Assembly: GCA_030452125.1 (NCBI GenBank)
Contig: JAKDMV010000013.1
Coordinates: 1-39,428 of the forward strand
Reading direction: 5' to 3'
Length of the DNA stretch: 39,428 nucleotides
From: Micrococcaceae bacterium
GTDB taxonomy: Bacteria; Actinomycetota; Actinomycetes; Actinomycetales; Micrococcaceae
Position 1 is the first letter of the stretch. Every line of letters begins with the position of its first letter. The notes beneath the pieces were generated by a model that saw only the letters and a list, made by a program, of their open reading frames with translations, was not told where the DNA came from and searched no databases. The translations under genes and the position numbers were made by a program. Shown piece by piece: positions 32,318-39,321 of the stretch.

Positions 32318-32664
32318 GGATCCAGTCTCCGGGCCCACCGGGGTCCGGCGGATCAACCGCTGAGATGAACCTTCGACGGCCCCCTCCTACCAGGGTCTGA
32401 TGCCGGGCCCGGCGCGGGGGGCCGGCCCGGGAGGGCCGCCCCCCGGGATCCCTGATCGTGATCCGGCTGTCCGCTGCGCGGATCCAGCCCGTTCCACGGA
32501 CCCGAAATGCCGCCGTTTTGACGCCTTAACGGTGCTGATTCCCTTCCTTTTCCACTCCCGCATCACATTGGTGCACCAAAGTGAATAACCACTTCCCCCG
32601 GTCTCGTCCCGGGCGCATCATGGAGGCATCATCCACCGCAACATTCCTGGGAAGGAACACCATC
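32318..32664. other. 347-base divergent intergenic region
   Basis: It holds no ORF of coding character. It contains a GC-rich repeat cluster around 32400-32450 that can fold into hairpins, and near the right side an inverted repeat at 32563-32584. The bases between look like ordinary promoter DNA for the two divergent genes. Confidence 0.6.
32563..32584. promoter_or_regulatory. 22-bp near-perfect inverted repeat
   Basis: The core TTGGTGCACCAA (32568-32579) is a perfect palindrome; TCAC and GTGA extend it outward with one A-A mismatch on each side. It lies 80 bases before the AMIN-like gene. Repeats of this shape are typical operators, but the protein is unknown. Confidence 0.45.
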
Positions 32665-33204
32665 ATGAAGGCCATCAAAGCCGGCCTGGCCGGCGCACTG
32701 TTGGTCGCGGGCCTGGGGTTGGCCCCCGCACTTCCTGCCGCAGCAGCCACCACCGCACCGTATTGCGGCATCACCTGGGGTTCGCTCGCCGACTCCCACG
32801 GGTCTTCCTCCTCGGCCCGGGTCACCGGGGTACGCACCGGGGAGCATGCCTGCTTCGACCGGCTCGTCGTCGATCTGAAGGGCAAGGTCAAGGGATACGA
32901 CGTCAAATACGTGAACGCCGTCCGCACCGAAGGCCAGGGCCGGCGCGTGCCGCTGACCGGCGCCGCCGATCTGCAGATCCTCGTGGCCTCACCTGCCAGC
33001 ACCTCCTACGCCCCCGCCCACCGCACGAAGGCAGCCGACGTGACCGGCTACCGCACGTTCGGCCAGGTGGCCTATCTGGGCAGCTTTGAAGGCCGGAGTT
33101 CCTTCGGACTCGGCGTCCGCGCCCGCCTGCCCTTCCGCACCTTCGTCCTGGACGGGCCCGGCACCGGTTCACGGCTGGTCATCGACGTCGCCCACCGGTG
33201 GTGA
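32665..33204 (+). CDS. exported AMIN-like domain protein
   Basis: This 179-residue protein has a Sec signal peptide with likely cleavage after AAA (about residue 27) and no lipobox. The mature part has the AMIN-like pattern of actinobacteria: GEHACFDRLVVDLKGKVKGYDVKYV, then the hydrophobic strands DLQILVASPAS and SRLVIDV. The AMIN fold often binds cell-wall material, but for this subgroup the role is not established. The ATG follows GAAGGAA by eight bases. A strong terminator hairpin follows. Confidence 0.8.
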   Translation: MKAIKAGLAGALLVAGLGLAPALPAAAATTAPYCGITWGSLADSHGSSSSARVTGVRTGEHACFDRLVVDLKGKVKGYDVKYVNAVRTEGQGRRVPLTGAADLQILVASPASTSYAPAHRTKAADVTGYRTFGQVAYLGSFEGRSSFGLGVRARLPFRTFVLDGPGTGSRLVIDVAHRW

Positions 33205-33233
33205 TGTTTTCGATGCCCGCAACCGTACGTCAC

Positions 33234-33264
33234 GAAGCCGGCGGGGGCCTTCTCCGCCGGCTTC
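33234..33264 (+). terminator. terminator after AMIN-like gene
   Basis: A perfect 11-bp stem (33234-33244 with 33254-33264) with a 9-base loop begins 30 bases after the stop codon. There is no U-tract. Confidence 0.7.
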
Positions 33265-33283
33265 GGTGTGCCACCATGGCGCA

Positions 33284-34261
33284 ATGCCCCAACGCCAGTT
33301 CCGCCAAGTCGACGTCTTCACTTCCACCCCCTATCTGGGCAATGCCCTGGCCGTCGTGCTCGATGCCGACGGCCTGGATGAGGAGGCCATGCTGCGTTTC
33401 GCGAACTGGACCAATCTCGCCGAAACCACGTTCGTCCTGCCCCCGACCGACCCGAGCGCCGACTACCGCGTGAGGATCTTCACCACCACGACGGAACTGC
33501 CCTTCGCCGGGCACCCCACGCTGGGTACCGCCCACGCCTGGCTCGAGGCCGGCGGCCGCCCCCGCCGCCCCGGGGTGGTCATCCAGGAATGTGCCGCCGG
33601 ACTCATCGAGGTCCATACCGGGGACCGTGACGGGCAGGGCCGGCACCAGTTGGCCTTCCTGTCCCCTCCACTGCGCCGTACCGGCCCCCTGGAAGACGAT
33701 GTCCTGGAGTGGGCACTGGCCGGATTGGGGCTGCGCGCCGCAGACGTCGTGGCCCACCAATGGGTGGCCAACGGCCCGCAATGGGCGGTGCTGATGCTCC
33801 ACGACGCCGAGGCGGTATTGGCCGTGGAACCGGATTTCGTGGCACTGGAGGGCCTGGAGATCGGGATCATCGGCCCGCATCTGGTCCCTGCCGTTGAGGC
33901 GGTGCCCGCTGCGCGGAGGGACGGGGAACGCCCGAAGGGCACCCGCGCCGAACTCGAACCGCTCCTACCGGCCGATGACTCCGCCGCCTTCGAAACCGCG
34001 GTGCGGCCCATCCCTGCCGACTTCGAGGTCAGGGCCTTCTGCCCGGGCGAGGGGATGCCCGAGGACCCGGTGACCGGAAGCCTGAATGCGGGCATCGCCC
34101 AGTGGATGATCCCGGCAGGACTCGTCGCCCCCTCCTACACGGTGCGCCAGGGGACCCGGCTGGGACGGGCCGGACACGTCGGGCTTTCGGAGCACGACGG
34201 CGGCATCCGCGTCTCGGGGGACGTGGTCACCTGCATCGAGGGAACGGTGTGCTGGGACTGA
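33284..34261 (+). CDS. PhzF family isomerase
   Basis: This 325-residue protein is of the PhzF fold. It has the catalytic Glu47 in NLAETTF, GHPTLGTAH, and near residue 265 EDPVTGSLNAG, all conserved in the PhzF/YddE family. These are isomerases/epimerases of uncertain substrate outside phenazine pathways; no phenazine cluster is present here. The gene starts a short distance after a terminator. CACCAT six bases before the ATG would be a weak -10 for leaderless transcription. The first ATG of the family-like region is used. Confidence 0.9.
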   Translation: MPQRQFRQVDVFTSTPYLGNALAVVLDADGLDEEAMLRFANWTNLAETTFVLPPTDPSADYRVRIFTTTTELPFAGHPTLGTAHAWLEAGGRPRRPGVVIQECAAGLIEVHTGDRDGQGRHQLAFLSPPLRRTGPLEDDVLEWALAGLGLRAADVVAHQWVANGPQWAVLMLHDAEAVLAVEPDFVALEGLEIGIIGPHLVPAVEAVPAARRDGERPKGTRAELEPLLPADDSAAFETAVRPIPADFEVRAFCPGEGMPEDPVTGSLNAGIAQWMIPAGLVAPSYTVRQGTRLGRAGHVGLSEHDGGIRVSGDVVTCIEGTVCWD

Positions 34262-34286
34262 GCCGACACGGGCCCGGGCACCGGAG

Positions 34287-34292
34287 TATCCT
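34287..34292 (+). promoter_or_regulatory. -10 box TATCCT of leaderless DHA2 gene
   Basis: TATCCT ends six bases before the GTG at 34299. No ribosome binding site precedes the GTG. Confidence 0.5.
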
Positions 34293-34298
34293 CTACCG

Positions 34299-35828
34299 GT
34301 GACCAACCCCCAAAGACCTGCCCCGACCGCCCCCGACGACCGCGCCGCCTGGTCCGCGCTCTGGGCGCTGGTCATCGGCTTCTTCATGATCCTGGTGGAC
34401 TCCACCATCGTCGCCACCGCCATGCCGGCGATCATGCGCGGCCTGGACACCGGCATCAACGGCGTCATCTGGGTCAACAGCTCCTACCTGCTGGCCTTCG
34501 CGGTCCCGCTGCTCGTGGCCGGGCGGCTGGGCGACCGCTTCGGCCCGAAGAACCTGTACCTGATCGGTCTGGCCCTGTTCACCCTCTCCTCGCTGTGGTG
34601 CGGCCTGTCGCCGAGCATCGGCATGCTGATCGCCGCCCGGGTGGCCCAGGGGCTGGGCGCGGCCCTGCTGACCCCGCAGACGATGACGTTCATCACCCGC
34701 ATGTTCCCGGCCGAACGCCGCGGTGCACCGATGGGCGTCTGGGGCGCCGTGGCCGGGGTCGCGACCCTCGCCGGGCCCATCCTCGGCGGCGTGCTGGTGG
34801 ACACGTTGAGCTGGGAATGGATCTTCTTCGTCAACGTCCCCGTCGGGGCCCTGGCCATCTGGCGGGTCTGGCTCAAGGTCCCCCAGCTGCCCCGGCACAG
34901 CCGCAACTTCGATCTGTTCGGCGTCGCGCTCTCGGCGATCGCCATGTTCCTGATCGTCTTCGGGATCCAGGAGGCCAACACCTACGACTGGGGAACGATC
35001 ATCGGTCCCATCACCGTATGGGGCCTGATCATCGCGGGGCTGGTGGTGCTGGCCGGATTCATCGTGTGGCAGCGCTTCAACCGGCGCGAACCCCTGGTGC
35101 CGTTGGGCCTGTTCCGCAACGTGAACTTCTCGCTGGCCAATGTCGCGATCACGGCCATGGGCCTGGCCATCATTGCGCTGAACTTCCCGATCATCCTCTA
35201 CCTGCAATCCGTCCGCGGCCTGAGCCCGACGCTTTCGGCGTTGATGATCGCCCCGATGGCGATCGTCTCGGGGGTGCTGGCCCCCTTCGCCGGCAAGCTG
35301 ACCAACCGGATCGACCCCAAGTTGTTGGCCGTTCCGGGGTTCCTGCTCTTCGGCGGGGGGATCGTGGTCTACGGGCTGATCCTCAGCCCCGACATCCCGT
35401 TCTGGGTGTTGTTGCTGCCCCCGGTGGTCATGGGCATCGGCAGTGCCGGCATCTGGCCCTCGGTCTCGTTGACGGCCACCCGCGATCTGGGCCAGGCCAC
35501 CGCCGGGGCAGGTTCCGGGGTCTACAACACGACCCGCCAGGTCGGCTCCGTCCTGGGGTCGGCCCTGATCGCCTTCCTCATGGAGGCCCGCATCAGTGCC
35601 GAGTCCAGCGCCGTGCTGGCCGGCACGGACCGCGCCAGCGACGGCTCCTCCGCCACCCCGGCCGGAGCGGCGGCCACCATGGGCCAGGCGGTCCCGGATT
35701 TCCTGCACGGCGCGTTCTCCACGGCCCTGGGCCAGTCCCTGCTGCTGCCCGGACTGGTGGCGATCTTCGCGGCACTGGTCTGCTTGTTCTTCCAGCCCCC
35801 GGCGGGGCGGAAGGCCAGCCGGCGGTGA
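34299..35828 (+). CDS. MFS multidrug transporter, DHA2 (EmrB/QacA) family
   Basis: This 509-residue protein has 14 predicted transmembrane helices. The motifs are VDSTIVATAMPAI in TM1, LAGRLGDRFGPKNLYLIG between TM2 and TM3, and the motif C-like LAGPILGGVLVDTLSWEWIFFVNVP in TM5, as in EmrB and QacA. It should export toxic hydrophobic compounds with protons. The TetR gene directly downstream, on the same strand with 26 bases between, is probably its regulator or is co-regulated with it. Start GTG 34299 is leaderless in appearance. Confidence 0.93.
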   Translation: MTNPQRPAPTAPDDRAAWSALWALVIGFFMILVDSTIVATAMPAIMRGLDTGINGVIWVNSSYLLAFAVPLLVAGRLGDRFGPKNLYLIGLALFTLSSLWCGLSPSIGMLIAARVAQGLGAALLTPQTMTFITRMFPAERRGAPMGVWGAVAGVATLAGPILGGVLVDTLSWEWIFFVNVPVGALAIWRVWLKVPQLPRHSRNFDLFGVALSAIAMFLIVFGIQEANTYDWGTIIGPITVWGLIIAGLVVLAGFIVWQRFNRREPLVPLGLFRNVNFSLANVAITAMGLAIIALNFPIILYLQSVRGLSPTLSALMIAPMAIVSGVLAPFAGKLTNRIDPKLLAVPGFLLFGGGIVVYGLILSPDIPFWVLLLPPVVMGIGSAGIWPSVSLTATRDLGQATAGAGSGVYNTTRQVGSVLGSALIAFLMEARISAESSAVLAGTDRASDGSSATPAGAAATMGQAVPDFLHGAFSTALGQSLLLPGLVAIFAALVCLFFQPPAGRKASRR

Positions 35829-35841
35829 ACGCCGGCCGTGC

Positions 35842-35847
35842 TAGATT
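35842..35847 (+). promoter_or_regulatory. -10 box TAGATT of tetR gene
   Basis: TAGATT ends seven bases before the ATG at 35855. This suggests that the TetR gene can be transcribed from its own leaderless promoter, besides read-through from the exporter gene. Confidence 0.5.
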
Positions 35848-35854
35848 CACCGGC

Positions 35855-36568
35855 ATGGACCACACAGCCACCGTTCCCGAGGAAGCCCTGCGACTGCTGG
35901 TCGAACGCGGGTTCGATGCCACCAGCGTGGACCAGCTGGCGGCGGTGCTGGGGATCAGCCGCAGTACCTTCTTCCGCCGTTACCTCTCCAAGGAGGACAT
36001 GGTCTTCGCGGACATGGACACCGTCATCGACGGGGTCCATCGCGAATTGGCGGCCCCCGGACGCCGGCTGGCCGACCGGCTGGCCGCCGCCGCCCTCTTC
36101 GTATTCGATCACCACACCGGCCGGCCCCGGGCCTCGCTGCTGCGCTTCGAACTGCTGCAGGAGGTTCCCGCCCTGCGCGACCGGGAACTGGTCAGCACCC
36201 ATCGCTATGAACGGGCCTTCCGTCGCGGCCTGCGCGCCGCCCTGGACGTGGACCCGGGCCTGGACGACGTCAACCTGGCGATCACCTCCTATGCGGCCTC
36301 GGTGGTCGCGGTGCACAACGCGTTCCTGCGCAGCTGGCTGAACACCTGCGATGCCGGCCTGCGGTCCGGACTCGTGGACGAACTGGCCCAACTGGCTGCC
36401 CTGCATCTGCCCCGGCTGCAGGAACAGACCCCCCCAGCGGGGGCGCCCCCGACCCGGCCGGAGGTCGTCGTCACGGTGTCGAACAGCGGCACCGACCCCG
36501 AGCAGATCGTCGACGCCGTCCGCCGGGCGCTGGATCAACAGCCCGGGCGGACCCCACCCACCGCCTGA
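35855..36568 (+). CDS. TetR family regulator
   Basis: This 237-residue protein has the TetR N-terminal HTH: TSVDQLAAVLGISRSTFFRRYLSKEDMV (about residues 22-50). The C-terminal ligand domain is all-helical and ends with a Pro/Thr-rich tail of about 40 residues that is unlike most relatives. It could control the preceding DHA2 exporter, the following acyl-CoA dehydrogenase, or both. A palindrome GACACTGAGTGTC overlaps its stop codon and the promoter of the dehydrogenase gene. Confidence 0.9.
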   Translation: MDHTATVPEEALRLLVERGFDATSVDQLAAVLGISRSTFFRRYLSKEDMVFADMDTVIDGVHRELAAPGRRLADRLAAAALFVFDHHTGRPRASLLRFELLQEVPALRDRELVSTHRYERAFRRGLRAALDVDPGLDDVNLAITSYAASVVAVHNAFLRSWLNTCDAGLRSGLVDELAQLAALHLPRLQEQTPPAGAPPTRPEVVVTVSNSGTDPEQIVDAVRRALDQQPGRTPPTA

Positions 36569-36608
36569 CACTGAGTGTCTTGACCTGAACCTCGGTTTCA
36601 TGGATGCT
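36567..36608 (+). promoter_or_regulatory. promoter with palindrome, upstream of acyl-CoA dehydrogenase
   Basis: GACACTGAGTGTC (36567-36579) is a 13-base perfect palindrome. TTGACC (36580-36585) follows directly, and GATGCT (36603-36608) lies 17 bases further. A repressor on the palindrome would block the -35. The upstream TetR protein is the natural candidate. Confidence 0.5.
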
Positions 36609-36676
36609 GGTACGGATCGATCCCCCGTGACCGGCGCCACCTCCCAGTGCCGGCCACGCAACGCCGAAGGACACCC

Positions 36677-37945
36677 GTGAGCACCTCAGAAACCACCTCC
36701 CCCCACCCCGGACACGACACCCCGATCGCCGAATTCCCGCTCGGTGTCGTCGAGCCCGACTATGAGCTCTGGGGCGAGGTCGACGTCGACCCCACCGGCC
36801 TCTTCGGCGCCGAGGACATCCCGGCGGAGGACCGCGCCTACTGGGACCGGGCCCGGCGCTTCGGCCTGGACGAAGTCCGTCCAGAGATCGACGACTACTG
36901 GGACCGTGCCGACTTCCCGTTCCATCTGGCCACCCGACTGGGCGAACTGGATCTGCTGCGCGACGGCATCGACGTCGACGGCCACCCGGCCATGAGCACG
37001 CTGGCCGCCGGACTGGTGAACATGGAACTCTCCCGCGCCGACGGGTCGGTCGCCACCATCGGGGCGGTCCAGTCGGGCCTGGCGCTGCGCTCGGTCGCCT
37101 TCTGCGGCTCCGAGGAACAGATCGCCCACTGGGTTCCGAAGCTGGCCCGGGCCGAGGTCCTGGGTGCCTTCGCCCTGACCGAACCCACGCACGGCTCCGA
37201 TTCGGTCTCCCTGGAGACCCGGGCCACCCGCGTGGACGGCGGCTACGTCCTCAACGGTGAGAAGAAGTGGATCGGCAACGGCTCCACCGGCGGCATCACG
37301 GTCGTCTGGGCCCGCGACGATGAGGGCAACGTCCGCGGTTTCATCGTCCAGCAGGAGTGGGAGGGCTACACCGGGACCACCATCGAAGGGAAGCTGAGCC
37401 TGCGCGCCATCTGGCAGGCCCATATCCGCCTGGAGAACGTGTTCGTCCCCGACACCCATGTCATGCCCGGCGCCAACTCCTTCAAGGACACCGCCAAGGT
37501 CCTCTTCGCCACCCGGCTGGGAGTCGCCTGGTCCGCCGTCGGACATGCCATGGCCTGCTACGAATCAGCCGTGCAGTACGCGACCCAGCGCACCCAGTTC
37601 GGCCGCCCGCTGGCCGCCGCCCAGGTCGTGCAGGAACGCCTGGCCCGCATGCACTCGGAACTGGCGACCATGCAGCTGATGGTCATGCAGATGACCCGCC
37701 GTGAGGAGCGCGGAGAGCTCACCGGCCCGCAGGCCTCCCTGGCGAAGTACACCTGTACGCGCACCGCCCGCCAGATCGCCTCCAACGCCCGCGATCTGCT
37801 CGGCGGCAACGGCATCCTGCTGAAGAACAGGGTGGCCCGCCACTTCGCCGACATCGAGGCCATCCACACCTACGAGGGCACCGAAACCGTCCAGGCGCTG
37901 ATCATCGGCCGCTCGATCACCGGGCTCTCGGCCTTCAATAAGTAG
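36677..37945 (+). CDS. acyl-CoA dehydrogenase, glutaryl-CoA dehydrogenase-like
   Basis: This 422-residue flavoenzyme has the family signatures GAFALTEPTHGSDSVSLETRA, EKKWIGNG and, at the C-terminus, LLGGNGILLKNRVARHFADIE followed by TYEGTETVQALIIGRSITG with the catalytic Glu400. The TYEGT position and the overall pattern match the glutaryl-CoA dehydrogenase subgroup, but the Arg that binds the glutaryl carboxylate cannot be confirmed by eye. It oxidises acyl-CoA at the alpha-beta carbons and passes electrons to ETF. GTG 36677 has GAAGG six bases upstream. It follows a TetR gene and shares an 11-base convergent overlap with the next gene. Confidence 0.88.
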   Translation: MSTSETTSPHPGHDTPIAEFPLGVVEPDYELWGEVDVDPTGLFGAEDIPAEDRAYWDRARRFGLDEVRPEIDDYWDRADFPFHLATRLGELDLLRDGIDVDGHPAMSTLAAGLVNMELSRADGSVATIGAVQSGLALRSVAFCGSEEQIAHWVPKLARAEVLGAFALTEPTHGSDSVSLETRATRVDGGYVLNGEKKWIGNGSTGGITVVWARDDEGNVRGFIVQQEWEGYTGTTIEGKLSLRAIWQAHIRLENVFVPDTHVMPGANSFKDTAKVLFATRLGVAWSAVGHAMACYESAVQYATQRTQFGRPLAAAQVVQERLARMHSELATMQLMVMQMTRREERGELTGPQASLAKYTCTRTARQIASNARDLLGGNGILLKNRVARHFADIEAIHTYEGTETVQALIIGRSITGLSAFNK

Positions 37946-38711
37946 CTTCACCCTGCAGGAACGGGAGCAGCTGGGCCAGGACCTCGTCGACGGCAGCCAG
38001 CGTCGAGCCGTGGGTCCTGCCCTCCAAGGGGACGAACCGGGCCGCCGGCATCAATTCCGCCGCGGCCCGGGAGTCGAGGTAGCGCCGGCGGTCCCGGGTA
38101 CCGGCGAACAACAGGGCCGGCAGCTCGAGCGAGGCGACCACCGATTCCTCGATCCCCGCTTCGATTTCGGTGCGTTCGAAGTAGGCGTGCAGGGCCCGGG
38201 CGTCGTTGTTCATGAAGGCGAACCGGGTCTGCGGATCCAGCTGCTGCCCGTCGACGAAGGCCTGCATGCCGCCGGTGCGCAGGGCCTGGAGATAGCCTTC
38301 GAAGAACACCTCGGCGATCTGGCCGCCCTGCGCCTTGAACGTCCCCCCGAGGCTCACGAGCTTCTCCACCCGGCCCGGGGCTGCGGCGGCCAGCGAAAAA
38401 GCGACGCGCGCCCCGAAGGAATACCCCATGATCACCGCACTGGCCAGCTGTTCGGCGTCGAGCACGGCCACCACGTCCCCGACCAGCAGATCCATGGCGT
38501 AGTCCTGCGGGCGGTGGGGTTTGGAACTGCGGCCGTGTCCGCGGAGGTCGATCCGCACCACGGTGAACCCCTCGAGGCCCTTGACGTAGCCCAGCCCGCG
38601 CCAGATCGCCCGCGATAGCGCCGAACCGTGCAACAGGACGATGGCGGGGCCCTGCCCTGAAATGTCGTAGGAGATGGTGCTTCCGTCCCGGGGATTCTGC
38701 GTCTCAGCCAT
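37935..38711 (-). CDS. alpha/beta hydrolase
   Basis: This 258-residue protein has the alpha/beta hydrolase pattern: VLLHGSALS oxyanion region, DLRGHGRSS, nucleophile elbow GYSFGA (Ser98), an acid Asp around GTRDRR and the catalytic His in GRTHGS. The family covers esterases, lipases, haloperoxidases and others; substrate unknown. Its 3' end overlaps the acyl-CoA dehydrogenase by 11 bases in convergent orientation. TAGCCT (38718-38723 on the minus strand) lies exactly six bases before the ATG, suggesting a leaderless mRNA; a GTG two codons upstream is less likely. Confidence 0.88.
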   Translation of the reverse strand: MAETQNPRDGSTISYDISGQGPAIVLLHGSALSRAIWRGLGYVKGLEGFTVVRIDLRGHGRSSKPHRPQDYAMDLLVGDVVAVLDAEQLASAVIMGYSFGARVAFSLAAAAPGRVEKLVSLGGTFKAQGGQIAEVFFEGYLQALRTGGMQAFVDGQQLDPQTRFAFMNNDARALHAYFERTEIEAGIEESVVASLELPALLFAGTRDRRRYLDSRAAAELMPAARFVPLEGRTHGSTLAAVDEVLAQLLPFLQGEATY

Positions 38712-38805
38712 CCCCACAGGCTATCGGGCGGCCCCGCCGGGCCGGCCACCCGTGATTCACACGGGGCTCTTCGGCATTTTCCAGCGAACGCCAAGCTTTG
38801 GACCT

Positions 38806-38811
38806 TATTGT
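38806..38811 (+). promoter_or_regulatory. -10 box TATTGT of small RNA copy 2
   Basis: TATTGT ends seven bases before the 5' hairpin of RNA element 2 (ACCU begins at 38820), equivalent to the -10 position of the other two copies. The surrounding T-rich stretch is unusual for this window. Confidence 0.45.
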
Positions 38812-38817
38812 TTTTAA

Positions 38818-38906
38818 GTACCTCTTGAAGGTGCGAGTGATGAGAGCACCGGCTGGACCATCGATGATTCCCCCCAACTATCGATCCAGTCGGTGTTCAT
38901 CTCGTT
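38818..38906 (+). ncRNA. structured small RNA family, copy 2
   Basis: The 5' hairpin GUACCU (38818-38823) pairs with AGGUGC (38829-38834) around CUUGA and has the same stem sequence as copy 1. GCGAGUGAUGA follows. The second stem has GAUGA/UCAUC at its base, then a 10-bp helix (38847-38856 with 38886-38895), a 3-base bulge and AUCGAU pairing with AUCGAU. Its terminal loop carries six C in a row (38870-38875). The 3' tail is GUUA, with no U-tract. It lies 87 bases before the 56-residue gene and might be its leader or a separate RNA. Architecture resembles actinobacterial 6C-type RNAs, but the match is not established. Confidence 0.65.
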
Positions 38907-38992
38907 AAGCCCCGGCCCGGGCGCTGACCTCGACACCTCGTGGTTTCAGGACCAGACTGATGGCATAGGCCCCGTCAACGAGGGAGGATGCC

Positions 38993-39163
38993 ATGAGCGA
39001 GAACACCGAGGGACTGTCCACGGGCGGTCCGGACGCCAAGCCCGAGAGCGCCGAGGAAGCCGCGAAGAAGGCCCGTCGGGCACAACACGATCACGACGAC
39101 GCGCGCGTCGACGAGTGGGAGGAGGAGTCCTTCCCAGCCTCCGATCCGCCGTCGAACTACTGA
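38993..39163 (+). CDS. 56-residue conserved small acidic protein (SFPASDPPS motif)
   Basis: The ATG follows AGGGAGGA by four bases. The protein is highly charged and probably disordered, with a Glu/Lys-rich stretch (KPESAEEAAKKARRAQHD) and the C-terminal motif VDEWEEESFPASDPPSNY. The EESFPASDPPS block recurs at the C-terminus of small hypothetical proteins in many bacteria, so this is a real gene even though it is short. No function is known to me. It lies between two copies of the structured RNA family. Third-position GC is strong and the start is clear. Confidence 0.75.
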   Translation: MSENTEGLSTGGPDAKPESAEEAAKKARRAQHDHDDARVDEWEEESFPASDPPSNY

Positions 39164-39222
39164 GTGGCGACACTCCCACCGAGCTGACACGGGGCGCACA
39201 GGTGGTTCCAAGTTTCGCTGGT

Positions 39223-39228
39223 TAAGCT
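39223..39228 (+). promoter_or_regulatory. -10 box TAAGCT of small RNA copy 3
   Basis: TAAGCT ends six bases before the ACCU of the 5' hairpin (39235), like the boxes of copies 1 and 2. A -35 is not clear. Confidence 0.5.
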
Positions 39229-39234
39229 GAAGGA

Positions 39235-39321
39235 ACCTTCTCAAAGGTGCGAGTGATCAGAAGCACCGGTTATAGCGGTTTGTCGCCTCCTTGTCCGCTA
39301 TGGCCGGTGCTTCACTCTTTT
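39235..39321 (+). ncRNA. structured small RNA family, copy 3
   Basis: ACCUU (39235-39239) pairs with AAGGU (39244-39248) as the 5' hairpin. The box GCGAGUGAU follows, one base different from copies 1 and 2 further on (C for G). A perfect 19-bp stem (39260-39278 with 39295-39313, two G-U pairs) holds the loop UUUGUCGCCUCCUUGU, and GAGU (39251-39254) pairs with ACUC (39314-39317). UUUU follows, a proper intrinsic terminator. The loop has CCUCC, complementary to Shine-Dalgarno sequences. It begins 72 bases after the stop of the 56-residue gene and probably has its own promoter. Confidence 0.7.

Noticed and set aside
32400-32450. GC-rich repeat cluster as an origin or attachment site
   Set aside because: It is simple G/C-run sequence able to form hairpins, without DnaA boxes, integrase gene or flanking direct repeats.
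34293-35708. 471-residue minus-strand open frame
   Set aside because: Antisense shadow of the DHA2 exporter gene; low complexity (Asp/Gln/Gly/His rich).
34595-35854. Long plus-strand frame reaching 420 residues upstream of the TetR gene
   Set aside because: It is the shifted frame of the DHA2 exporter gene. The TetR protein starts at 35855, where a leaderless promoter and the family N-terminus are seen.
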